NCBI GenBank assembly: GCA_964235485.1
Contig: CAXSAZ010000005.1
Coordinates: 124,001-188,000, forward strand
Reading direction: 5' to 3'
Source of the DNA: CAHJXG01 sp964235485
Lineage (GTDB): Bacteria; Pseudomonadota; Alphaproteobacteria; Acetobacterales; Acetobacteraceae
Length of the DNA stretch: 64,000 nt
Below, piece after piece: positions 26,494 to 33,931 of this stretch; position 1 is the first letter of the stretch; every line of letters starts with the position of its first letter. Made by a program: the position numbers and the translations under genes. The notes under the pieces were generated by a model. The model had not been told where the DNA came from. It was given only the letters and a program-made list of their open reading frames with translations, and did not search any database.

Positions 26494-27276
26494 TCAGCCT
26501 TTCCGGTCGGCCAGGATCTGCTTGATCTCCCCGATGGCCTTGGCGGGATTGAGGCCCTTGGGACAGGTCTTGGTGCAGTTCATGATCGTGTGGCAGCGAT
26601 ACAGCTTGTAGGTGTCCTCCAGCCCGTCCAGCCGGTCACCGGTGTACTCGTCCCGGCTGTCGGCAATCCAGCGGTAAGCCTGGAGCAGCACCGCCGGGCC
26701 GAGATAACGGTCGCCGTTCCACCAATAGCTGGGACAGGACGTGGTGCAGCAGAAGCACAGGATGCACTCCCACATGCCGTCGAGCTTGGCGCGCTCCTCC
26801 TTGCTTTGCAACCGCTCGGCGTCCGGCGGCGGCGGCGTGTCGGATTTCAGCCACGGCTCGATGGAGCGAAGCTGGGCGTAGGCCTGGGACAGGTCAGGCA
26901 CCAGGTCCTTCACCACGGCCATATGCGGCAACGGGTAGATGCGGACCGCGCCCTTCACCTCGTCATGCGCCTTGAGGCAGGCCAAGGTATTGGCGCCGTC
27001 GATGTTCATCGAGCAACTGCCACAAATTCCCTCTCGGCAGGACCGGCGGAAGGTGAGGGTCGGATCGACCTCGTTCTTGATGTAGATCAAGGCGTCCAGC
27101 ACCATCGGCCCCACCTTGTCGAGGTCAAGCTCGTAGGTGTCGATGTGCGGGTTGGCGCCGTCGTCGGGGTTCCAACGATAGACCTTGAACTCCTTGGTCC
27201 GGGTCGCGCCGGGCGCAGCCTTGAAGGTCTGCCCTTGCCCGATCTTGCTGTTCTTGGGCAGCGTAAAGGTGGCCAT
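26494..27276 (-). CDS. sdhB: succinate dehydrogenase iron-sulfur subunit
   Basis: A 260-residue subunit of complex II carrying three Fe-S clusters. The 2Fe-2S cysteines are in SCREGICGSCSMNIDG...LAC (about 75-100); the 4Fe-4S and 3Fe-4S sets are in CILCFCCTTSCPSYWW and CHTIMNCTKTCPKGLNP. A Shine-Dalgarno GCAGGAA precedes the ATG. It is the last sdh gene and is followed closely by the phosphatase gene. Confidence 0.97.
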   Translation of the reverse strand: MATFTLPKNSKIGQGQTFKAAPGATRTKEFKVYRWNPDDGANPHIDTYELDLDKVGPMVLDALIYIKNEVDPTLTFRRSCREGICGSCSMNIDGANTLACLKAHDEVKGAVRIYPLPHMAVVKDLVPDLSQAYAQLRSIEPWLKSDTPPPPDAERLQSKEERAKLDGMWECILCFCCTTSCPSYWWNGDRYLGPAVLLQAYRWIADSRDEYTGDRLDGLEDTYKLYRCHTIMNCTKTCPKGLNPAKAIGEIKQILADRKG

Positions 27277-27297
27277 CGTTCCTGCTTCTTTCGCTAA

Positions 27298-27343
27298 GCA
27301 TCATCCCGCAAAGCGCGCTCGCGCTCCGCGGGCAAGATGATGC
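27298..27343 (-). other. long interrupted hairpin between sdhA and sdhB
   Basis: GCATCATC/GATGATGC forms the outer stem, CCGC/GCGG and AGCGC/GCGCT the inner stems, around a 4-base loop. It fills most of the 76-base gap inside the sdh operon. Such intra-operon structures often set relative mRNA stability of neighbouring genes; there is no U run to suggest termination. Confidence 0.55.
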
Positions 27344-27352
27344 GTCTCAATT

Positions 27353-29164
27353 CTAGTAAACACGCTTCTTCGGGGGGAACACGGAGACCTCGTTGGTCAG
27401 CGTCTGCATCTTCACCTCGCGGTAGCCCAGGTCCACTTTGCCCTGAGTGTCGCACCACGCGAGGGTGTGCTTCATCCACTCCTTGTCGTCGCGCTCCGGG
27501 TAATCGTCATGGGCGTGGGCGCCGCGGCTTTCATGCCGGTTCTCGGCGCTGACCATGGTGGTCATGGCGTTGCCCATGAGGTTGTCGAACTCCAGCGCCT
27601 CCACCAGGTCGCTGTTCCAGATCAGCGAGCGGTCGCTCACCTGCATGTCGCCCATGCCGGACCACAACGTCCGCATCTTCGACACGCCTTCCTTCAGGCT
27701 CTCGCTGTTGCGATACACCGCCGCGTGCGACTGCATGACCTTCTGCAGCTCGAACCGCATGGCGGCGACCTTGGTAGCCCCGCCAGCGTTGCGGGTGCGG
27801 TCGAACCGGTCCAGCGCCGCCTCGCCCGCGCGGGACGGCAGCGGCGCTTGGCTGGAGCCGGGCTTGATGATCTCGGCGGCCCGGTGCGCAGCGGCGCGGC
27901 CGAACACCACGAGGTCCAGCAGCGAGTTGGTGCCGAGCCGGTTCGCGCCGTGCACGGACACGCAGGCGGCCTCGCCCACCGCCAGGAGGCCGGGCACAAC
28001 CGCATCCGGGTCGCGCGCTGTGGGACGCAGCACCTCCGTGCGGTAGTTCGTGGGCACGCCACCCATGTTGTAGTGCACGGTCGGCAGCACGGGGATCGGC
28101 TCCTTGGTCACGTCCACCCCGGCGAACACCTTGGCGGTCTCGCTGATGCCGGGCAGGCGCTCGTGCAGCAGCTCGGCGCCCAGGTGCTCGAGGTGCAGGT
28201 GGATATGGTCCTTGTTCGGCCCCACGCCGCGGCCGGCGTTGATCTCCAATGTCATGGAGCGGGATACCACATCGCGGCTGGCCAGGTCCTTGGCGGTCGG
28301 CGCGTAACGCTCCATGAACCGCTCGCCCTCGGAGTTGGTGAGATACCCCCCTTCCCCGCGCGACCCTTCGGTGATCAGGCAGCCGGAACCGTAGATGCCG
28401 GTCGGGTGGAACTGCACGAACTCCATGTCCTGCATGGGGATACCGGCGCGGATCGCCATGCCGTTGCCGTCGCCGGTGCAGGTGTGCGCGCTGGTGCAAC
28501 TGAAATACGCCCGACCGTAGCCGCCCGTGGCGAGCACGACGCTCTGCGCCCGGAAGCGGTGCATGGAGCCATCCTCCAGGCACCAGGCCATGACGCCGCG
28601 GCAGGCACCCTCCTCGTCCATGATGAGGTCGAGCGCGATGTACTCGACGAAGAACTCGACCTCGTGCTTGAGGCTTTGCTGATACAGCGTGTGCAGGATC
28701 GCGTGGCCGGTGCGGTCGGCGGCGGCGCAGGCGCGCATCGCCGGGGTCTTGCCGTATTCCTTCATGTGCCCGCCGAACGGGCGCTGGTAGATGCGGCCGT
28801 CCTCCGTCCGGCTGAACGGCACGCCGTAATGCTCCAGCTCATAGACCGCTGGGATCGCCTCGCGGCACATGTACTCGATGGCGTCCTGGTCGCCCAGCCA
28901 GTCCGACCCCTTCACGGTGTCGTACATGTGCCAGCGCCAGTCGTCCTCGCCCATGTTGCCCAGCGCCGCACCGATGCCGCCCTGCGCCGCGACGGTGTGG
29001 CTCCGCGTCGGGAATACCTTGGTCAGGCACGCGGTCCGCAGCCCGGCGGCGCCCATACCGAGCGTCGCGCGCAGCCCGGCGCCGCCCGCGCCCACCACCA
29101 CGACGTCATAGGTGTGGTCGATGACATTGTAGGCCCGCGCCGATGGCATGGTGATCGCGTTCAT
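27353..29164 (-). CDS. sdhA: succinate dehydrogenase flavoprotein subunit
   Basis: A 603-residue FAD subunit that oxidises succinate. The dinucleotide motif VVVGAGGAGLRATLGM begins near residue 22, the covalent FAD histidine is in TRSHTVAAQGGIGAAL, and the substrate-binding HPTGIYGSGCLITEGSRGEGG and the catalytic RDVVSRSM arginine follow. HYNMGGVPTNY and GANRLGTNSLLDLVVFG complete the signature. Gene order C-D-A-B is the normal alphaproteobacterial one. Confidence 0.98.
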   Translation of the reverse strand: MNAITMPSARAYNVIDHTYDVVVVGAGGAGLRATLGMGAAGLRTACLTKVFPTRSHTVAAQGGIGAALGNMGEDDWRWHMYDTVKGSDWLGDQDAIEYMCREAIPAVYELEHYGVPFSRTEDGRIYQRPFGGHMKEYGKTPAMRACAAADRTGHAILHTLYQQSLKHEVEFFVEYIALDLIMDEEGACRGVMAWCLEDGSMHRFRAQSVVLATGGYGRAYFSCTSAHTCTGDGNGMAIRAGIPMQDMEFVQFHPTGIYGSGCLITEGSRGEGGYLTNSEGERFMERYAPTAKDLASRDVVSRSMTLEINAGRGVGPNKDHIHLHLEHLGAELLHERLPGISETAKVFAGVDVTKEPIPVLPTVHYNMGGVPTNYRTEVLRPTARDPDAVVPGLLAVGEAACVSVHGANRLGTNSLLDLVVFGRAAAHRAAEIIKPGSSQAPLPSRAGEAALDRFDRTRNAGGATKVAAMRFELQKVMQSHAAVYRNSESLKEGVSKMRTLWSGMGDMQVSDRSLIWNSDLVEALEFDNLMGNAMTTMVSAENRHESRGAHAHDDYPERDDKEWMKHTLAWCDTQGKVDLGYREVKMQTLTNEVSVFPPKKRVY

Positions 29165-29227
29165 GGGACTCGCCTCAGTGGAGATAACCGCAATATGGCG
29201 TCGAATGCGGGTACAGCCAGACGCGGC

Positions 29228-29626
29228 TCAGGTCAGCGCCAGCTTCAAAACCGCAATGCTGGCCAGCAGCCCTAGCACGAGCGAGGCCGCCTTGGCGCCC
29301 AGGATCATCAGGGTCATCTGCCACTTGTTGGACACGTAATCCTCGCAGACGACCTGCAAGCCCAGGTGCATGTGCTGGAACGTCACGAGGATCAGCACCA
29401 GCAGCAAGGTCGCGTTGATGGGGTTGCCGGCCCAGGCCGCGACGACCGGCTGCGGCGCGCCTGCCAAATGCAGCATGGCGTAGATGAACCACAGCGTCAG
29501 CGGCACCAGCGCGATGCTGGTGATCCGCTCGCTGCGCCAATGCCCAACCCCCGAATGCCCGGCGCCGACGCCGCGCGCCCGGCCGAGCTGGCTGCGGCGC
29601 ACGTCGATGGAGATGCCTTCCCGCAT
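29228..29626 (-). CDS. sdhD: succinate dehydrogenase membrane anchor SdhD
   Basis: A 132-residue membrane anchor with three transmembrane segments (about 35-55, 70-90 and 105-130). The heme/quinone region is FQHMHLGLQVVCEDYV, with the histidine ligand and the Asp-Tyr of the quinone site. With SdhC it fixes complex II in the inner membrane and passes electrons to ubiquinone. It starts 11 bases after sdhC. Confidence 0.92.
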   Translation of the reverse strand: MREGISIDVRRSQLGRARGVGAGHSGVGHWRSERITSIALVPLTLWFIYAMLHLAGAPQPVVAAWAGNPINATLLLVLILVTFQHMHLGLQVVCEDYVSNKWQMTLMILGAKAASLVLGLLASIAVLKLALT

Positions 29627-29637
29627 GGTTCAGCCCC

Positions 29638-30069
29638 TCACAGCAGCCAAAGGCCGACGGCCCAAACCAGCACGGTGCTGACCGCGGTGGCAATCACCAC
29701 GGCCCAGCCGCTCGCGTAGGTTTGCGGCAGGTCGAAGCCGAAGCCGGCGTCCCAGGCCAGGTGCCGGATGCCGTTGAAGAAATGGAAGAACAACGACGCC
29801 GTCCAGCCGAACAGCACGAACAGCCCGACCGGCGAGGCGACGAAGCCCTGCACGGTGTCGAACGCGCCCGGCCCGCTGGCAGCGGCGACCAGCCACCACA
29901 CCAGCAGCAAGGTGCCGACCGAAAGGGCAATCCCGGTCACGCGGTTCATGATCGACAGGATCGACGTGATCTGCGGCGCGTAAACCTGCAGGTGCGGCGA
30001 CAGCGGGCGGCGCACGGTCTTGCCGTCGCTGGTGTATGCCACCATCAGCGCGTCCCGGACATCCTTCAT
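29638..30069 (-). CDS. sdhC: succinate dehydrogenase cytochrome b556 subunit SdhC
   Basis: A 143-residue subunit with three transmembrane helices. RPLSPHLQVYAPQITSILSIMNRVTG near residue 21 is the family signature, and HFFNGIRHLAWD near 95 carries the heme ligand His. It is the first gene of the operon. An in-frame ATG eight codons downstream is a possible alternative start. Confidence 0.93.
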   Translation of the reverse strand: MKDVRDALMVAYTSDGKTVRRPLSPHLQVYAPQITSILSIMNRVTGIALSVGTLLLVWWLVAAASGPGAFDTVQGFVASPVGLFVLFGWTASLFFHFFNGIRHLAWDAGFGFDLPQTYASGWAVVIATAVSTVLVWAVGLWLL

Positions 30070-30119
30070 AATGCGGCCATGGGATTTGTCGGCTCCAGCC
30101 TGTGGAAGTTTGCGCGTTC

Positions 30120-30146
30120 CTTATGGCTTGAGGTGGGCAGGGTCAA
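30120..30146 (-). promoter_or_regulatory. candidate sdhC promoter
   Basis: On the minus strand TTGACC (30141-30146) and CATAAG (30120-30125) are 15 bases apart, about 50 bases upstream of the sdhC start. Two further TTGAC copies lie 11 and 31 bases upstream (30153-30157, 30173-30177), roughly on the same helix face. The spacer is short, so the assignment is tentative. Confidence 0.4.
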
Positions 30147-30238
30147 CGCACCGTCAACCGAGCGCCGCCTCCGTCAAGGGCGCCTCGGCCGGGATGGGAC
30201 GGCCGCTGACAGAGAGCAGAACTCTCATTCAGTCATGG

Positions 30239-30264
30239 AAAACAAGCCGCTACTGAGCGGCTTG
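30239..30264 (-). terminator. Rho-independent terminator of the pentapeptide gene
   Basis: A perfect 9-bp stem CAAGCCGCT/AGCGGCTTG with a 4-base loop is followed on the minus strand by TTTT. It lies 58 bases after the stop of the pentapeptide-repeat gene and upstream of the sdh promoter, so it insulates the sdh operon from the accessory block. Confidence 0.75.
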
Positions 30265-30321
30265 CTTTATCTCGGCCTCACTCAGGCCCTTCCGGCATCA
30301 GAAAGGGTGAGATTTAGCCCC

Positions 30322-30798
30322 TTATGGCGCGGCCGGCGCACCGTCCAAGATGGCGCCGTCCAGCGACGCGCCCTCCAGATCGGCCTCTGCAAGGGAAGCG
30401 CCGGTGAGGTCCGCGCCGCGCAGGTCGGCGCCGCGCAGGTCCGCGCCGACCAGCTTGGCCTGGAACAGGCTGGTCCGGCGCAGGTTGGCGCCCGCGAGCC
30501 GGGCACGGGACAGGTTCGCGTAATCGAGGTTGGCCTTGACGAACTGCGCGCCGGTCAGGTCCACGCCGGCCAACTCGGCCGACGCCAGGTTGCTACCGGA
30601 CAGGTCCGCCCCTGCCAGCGTGGTTCCCGCGAACCGACCACCCGGCAGTTCGATGCCGTTGAGGTCCTGGCCCGACAGGTCCAGGTCGGACAGGTCCAGA
30701 TCCTCGACCGCGAGCCGCGTCCCGCTTCGACCGATAGACTCGGCCCAAAGGCGGTGCTGGTGGAGGCGCTGGAGGAGGCCGTCACGATCATCGGTCAT
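30322..30798 (-). CDS. pentapeptide-repeat protein
   Basis: A 158-residue protein. After a short helical N-terminus (LLQRLHQHRLWAESIG), residues 30-150 are a run of A(D/N)LXX pentapeptides (for example LDLSDLDLSGQDLNGIEL, then ADLRGADLRGADLTGASL), which fold into a right-handed quadrilateral beta-helix. Some such proteins mimic DNA and protect gyrase; most have no known role. ATG 30798 was chosen over an upstream start. It is the last gene of the accessory block. Confidence 0.8.
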   Translation of the reverse strand: MTDDRDGLLQRLHQHRLWAESIGRSGTRLAVEDLDLSDLDLSGQDLNGIELPGGRFAGTTLAGADLSGSNLASAELAGVDLTGAQFVKANLDYANLSRARLAGANLRRTSLFQAKLVGADLRGADLRGADLTGASLAEADLEGASLDGAILDGAPAAP

Positions 30799-30944
30799 GG
30801 CCAGTACACCACTTTGTCGCCCCAACCGCGCGCCACGGCGTTTGAGACAGCTCAATTCCGTCCGGCACTTCTGCTTTGCGTGGCTGAACGTAAATCCAGC
30901 GTCCGCCCGATGTCATGAGGCTTGGCACGGACGCCGGAATTCAT

Positions 30945-31232
30945 CTACCGCCCACGGCCCACTGACAGAACCCGCCCGTCTTCGGCGGAGATGGAAACGT
31001 CAGGGGCACCGCCACCGCCCCGGACGCTGACGAAGCTGTCAGGGCCGACCGCCTCCCGCAGCTTCGCGATGCTTCCATCCAGATCGTAGTTTCCCAGCAC
31101 TAACCACTCTTTGTGTATCTGGACTGCCTCATAAGGCTTGTATTTTTCCAGGATAGCCCGGCCAAAACGTTCCTCTATCGCGCGCAGGCCGATGCGTAAC
31201 GCCGTTTCAGCGTCAAGCACAGGCAGCGTCAT
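30945..31232 (-). CDS. NTF2-fold immunity protein
   Basis: A 95-residue protein that matches the NTF2-fold immunity family found in polymorphic toxin loci: an N-terminal helix ALRIGLRAIEERFGRAILEKY, then KPYEAVQIHKEWLVLG, and a C-terminal strand pair DVSISAEDGRVLSVGRG. It would bind and block a toxin in the producing cell. ATG 31232 was chosen; a TTG at 31295 just after the upstream stop would add 21 residues. DNA here is AT-richer than the neighbours. The cognate toxin may be the chimera at 31637 or a lost one. Confidence 0.65.
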   Translation of the reverse strand: MTLPVLDAETALRIGLRAIEERFGRAILEKYKPYEAVQIHKEWLVLGNYDLDGSIAKLREAVGPDSFVSVRGGGGAPDVSISAEDGRVLSVGRGR

Positions 31233-31297
31233 AGGCCGAGTTTGAGAATGTAATCCGAAAAACGAATGAATTAAGAACCGGCCCGTTTCCCGCAATG

Positions 31298-31633
31298 TTA
31301 TTCGACCACTAAATTGAAGTAGACCGGTCTATTGTCCGGATTGCAATCATCCGTGCGGCAACGAAAATCGGCTATAAAAGCCGTAGCCGATGAGGCAATC
31401 GCGTCCGCGCTTGCTTGAAGATTTGCACTCCAGTCGCGCATGAGCGGTATAGGCTTCGGCGGATCATCGTCCGTGAGTAACCAAGTATCAACCCCAAGCA
31501 GCTTACTACCGCTGCACGTGAGAGCCTTCACAGCTTCAATGGCTTGATCGCGAGGCCACGCCAACTCAACGCCAGACCTATAAGCCGACTTCACCAGCTC
31601 GTCCGGCAGATTACCGTGTGAGTTCGTGCGCAT
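31298..31633 (-). CDS. Imm40-like immunity protein
   Basis: A 111-residue protein. The sequence SGVELAWPRDQAIEAVKALTC, SGSKLLGVDTWLLTDDDPPKP and LMRDWSANLQASADAI follow the pattern of the Imm40 immunity family (N-terminal helix, G(V/G)D strand, then an acidic loop and a Trp-containing helix). It begins three bases after the toxin stop, with GAGG at ribosome-site distance inside the toxin end, the usual arrangement of toxin and immunity genes. The family call is by pattern recognition only. Confidence 0.65.
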   Translation of the reverse strand: MRTNSHGNLPDELVKSAYRSGVELAWPRDQAIEAVKALTCSGSKLLGVDTWLLTDDDPPKPIPLMRDWSANLQASADAIASSATAFIADFRCRTDDCNPDNRPVYFNLVVE

Positions 31634-31636
31634 CTT

Positions 31637-32608
31637 TCAAGCCTCGGGAATAATGATCGGGAGTTCGGGAAGCTCGGGAATTTCCGGAACCTCGAGGACA
31701 GACGTTTCGGGCATCTCTGGAGCACCTTCAGGAGCGGACGGCGGAGTGCCGGGAGCAGAAGCAGGCGGTGGCCTTAAAACTGCTCCGGGCTTATCGCCGC
31801 TAGCTGGGCCGAAACTAAAGTTTCTACCTCCGACTTGTATCACTTCGTTGGTCACATCATCAATAATAACAGATTTGCCAGTTTGCGGATTGACGTACCG
31901 GGTCGCAGGATTGCCGTTAGCTTTGTTGATCGCATCAATACGCTGACCATTTCTCACCGCATCGTCAATCTCCTGCGGTGTCCAGTCCCTGGTCGTCATC
32001 TGCCTATTGATTTTATCGCCGTAGTTTACGCCATCAGGAGTGGAGTAGCTTGCGGCGTTGGTGACGTTAGAAACATCTGGGTTGGAGACGCCTTGCGCGG
32101 CACCCTGCGCGACCGTGTTGGTGAGGAAATTCGAGGCGTTGCTACCGCTCACATCGTCCCGACCCAAAAAGTTGTCGCTGCCCAGGCCACCCCCACTCAG
32201 GTCAGCATCCATGCCGTTGGCGTCCGGGCTGTCGCCCCTGATCGCCGCCGCCACCGCAGCCCCCACCGCCCGGGCCACCTCCTCCCCCATGCTCCCCGCC
32301 ACCGGCGCCAGGAACGGGCGGGCCGGCATCCGCGCCGTGCCCAGTTCCTGTGGCACAGCCGCCGGGTCGCGGCTGCCGACCACGGCCCGCAGCCCGTCCG
32401 CCTGCGCCCCCACGCTGTCCCGCAGCGCGCCACTCCGGAGCCAAGGCTCGTCGTGCCCGCCCCCGCCCGGCGGCTCCGACAAGCCGTCCCGCACCCGGAC
32501 CGCCATACGCGCAGCCTGCTCGGCCAGCGCCCGCGCCATCACCTCCTCGGCGCGCAAGCGTTCGAGGCGTTCTCGAAGCTCATTCAGTCCTGAGATGTTC
32601 AAAGCCAT
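31637..32608 (-). CDS. chimeric toxin: HK97 gp10-like phage domain fused to a colicin E5-type tRNase domain
   Basis: A 323-residue protein. Residues 1-125 resemble the HK97 gp10 tail-component family (LNELRERLERLRAEE, LRSGALRDSVG, QELGTARMPARPFLAPV). Residues 126-196 are a Gly/Asn/Ser-rich linker. Residues 197-267 resemble the colicin E5 ribonuclease domain (DKINRQMTTRDWTPQEIDD, GNPATRYVNPQTGKSVIIDD, EVIQVGG); Lys199 and Arg207 keep the eight-residue spacing of catalytic residues in colicin E5 as I recall it. Residues 268-323 are Pro/Glu-rich. AGGAGG precedes the ATG. No signal peptide is visible, so the delivery route is unknown. The two downstream genes look like immunity proteins. Confidence 0.7.
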   Translation of the reverse strand: MALNISGLNELRERLERLRAEEVMARALAEQAARMAVRVRDGLSEPPGGGGHDEPWLRSGALRDSVGAQADGLRAVVGSRDPAAVPQELGTARMPARPFLAPVAGSMGEEVARAVGAAVAAAIRGDSPDANGMDADLSGGGLGSDNFLGRDDVSGSNASNFLTNTVAQGAAQGVSNPDVSNVTNAASYSTPDGVNYGDKINRQMTTRDWTPQEIDDAVRNGQRIDAINKANGNPATRYVNPQTGKSVIIDDVTNEVIQVGGRNFSFGPASGDKPGAVLRPPPASAPGTPPSAPEGAPEMPETSVLEVPEIPELPELPIIIPEA

Positions 32609-32778
32609 TTGCCGCTTGCCTCCTCATCGGCAAATGTTCTCTATTTGTTCGCAACAACAGGCAAGCGAAAACGAAACGTTTCAGAACCAGCCCTTGAGGA
32701 CCCGACATGGATTATAGCGACGACCCACGCCGACTCCCCGCACTGCACTTGCTGCGGCCCGACGTGACGGCTGCACTC

Positions 32779-32804
32779 GGCGCGGCAGCCCGAACGGCCG
32801 CGCC
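32779..32804 (-). terminator. GC hairpin downstream of asd
   Basis: A perfect 8-bp stem GGCGCGGC/GCCGCGCC with a 10-base loop begins 25 bases after the asd stop. No U run follows on the minus strand. It may end the asd transcript before the toxin operon; the remaining 170 bases up to the toxin start contain a 10-base palindrome GAAACGTTTC but no clear promoter. Confidence 0.4.
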
Positions 32805-32828
32805 CCTGAAACTTATAGTTCCCGAGCG

Positions 32829-33854
32829 TCAAGCCGCCTTCTTGAGCAACCCCTGCGCTACCACAGCCTCCGCGATCTGCACCGCATTCAGCGCGGCACC
32901 CTTGCGCAGGTTGTCCGACACGCACCAGAACGACAGGCCATGCTCCACCGTCGGGTCGCGGCGGATGCGGCTCACGAACACCGCGTCTTCCCCGGCGCAA
33001 TCGGCGGGGGTGATGTAGCCGCCGTCATCGCGCGTATCCATCACCACCACGCCGGGCGCGTCGCGCAGCAGGGCGCGGGCGTCGGACGGGGACACCGGCT
33101 CGTGGAACTCGACGTTCACGGCCTCGCTGTGGCCGATGAACACCGGCACCCGCACGCAGGTCGCGTGCACCAGGATGTCGGGGTCCAGGATCTTCCGCGT
33201 CTCGACGGCCATCTTCCATTCTTCCTTGGTGGAGCCGTCCTCCATGAACTTGTCGATGTGCGGGATGCAGTTGAAGGCGATGGGCTTGGTGAACTCCTGC
33301 GTAGTCACAGGGTCGTTCACGTACATGGCGCGGGACTGCGCCCACAGCTCGTCCATGCCGTCCTTGCCGGCGCCGGACACGGATTGGTAGGTCGCGACCA
33401 CCACGCGCTTGATGCGGAACCGGTCGTGCAGCGGCTTCAAGGCTACAACCATCTGGATCGTCGAGCAGTTCGGGTTGGCGACGATGCCGCGGCGGATGCG
33501 GCGCAGCGCCCCGGGGTTCACCTCCGGCACCACCAGCGGCACATCGTGCTCCATGCGGAACTGGCTGGTGTTGTCGATCACCAGGCACCCGGCGGCGGCG
33601 GCGCGCGGCGCGTGCACGGCGGACACGCTGGCGCCGGGGCTGAACAGCCCGATGTCCCAGCCGGCGAAGTCAAACGTATCGAGGTTCTTGACCTTCAACA
33701 CGGATTTCTCGCCAAAGCTGACCTCCTGCCCGGCGGACCGGGCGGAGGCAACGGCGGCGACCTCGCTGACCGGGAAGTCCCGCTCCGCCAGGGTCTTCAG
33801 GATCTCGCGCCCGACCGCACCCGTGGCGCCGACAACCGCGACCCGATAGCCCAT
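32829..33854 (-). CDS. asd: aspartate-semialdehyde dehydrogenase
   Basis: A 341-residue NADP-dependent enzyme that reduces aspartyl phosphate on the way to lysine, diaminopimelate, threonine and methionine. The N-terminus MGYRVAVVGATGAVGREILKTL holds the cofactor loop, the nucleophile Cys is in VANPNCSTIQMVVAL (near 132), and the active-site His is in VPVFIGHSEAVNVEF. ATG 33854 is favoured over the adjacent ATG 33857 because AGGGG is then at better distance; a longer frame begins far upstream and is not conserved. Confidence 0.96.
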   Translation of the reverse strand: MGYRVAVVGATGAVGREILKTLAERDFPVSEVAAVASARSAGQEVSFGEKSVLKVKNLDTFDFAGWDIGLFSPGASVSAVHAPRAAAAGCLVIDNTSQFRMEHDVPLVVPEVNPGALRRIRRGIVANPNCSTIQMVVALKPLHDRFRIKRVVVATYQSVSGAGKDGMDELWAQSRAMYVNDPVTTQEFTKPIAFNCIPHIDKFMEDGSTKEEWKMAVETRKILDPDILVHATCVRVPVFIGHSEAVNVEFHEPVSPSDARALLRDAPGVVVMDTRDDGGYITPADCAGEDAVFVSRIRRDPTVEHGLSFWCVSDNLRKGAALNAVQIAEAVVAQGLLKKAA

Positions 33855-33931
33855 CATGCAACCCCTGCCCGTTTGTAACAAAAACAAAATGAAGCAACAA
33901 GATAACCCAGCGCAAGCACCGAAGGAACCAG

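Noticed and set aside
31637..32608. Prophage remnant around the gp10-like domain
   Set aside because: No capsid, portal, terminase, integrase or attachment-like repeat is found within several kilobases; only the one domain is phage-like.
32707..33018. 103-codon plus-strand frame before asd
   Set aside because: Most of it is antisense to the end of asd; no ribosome site and no recognised sequence.
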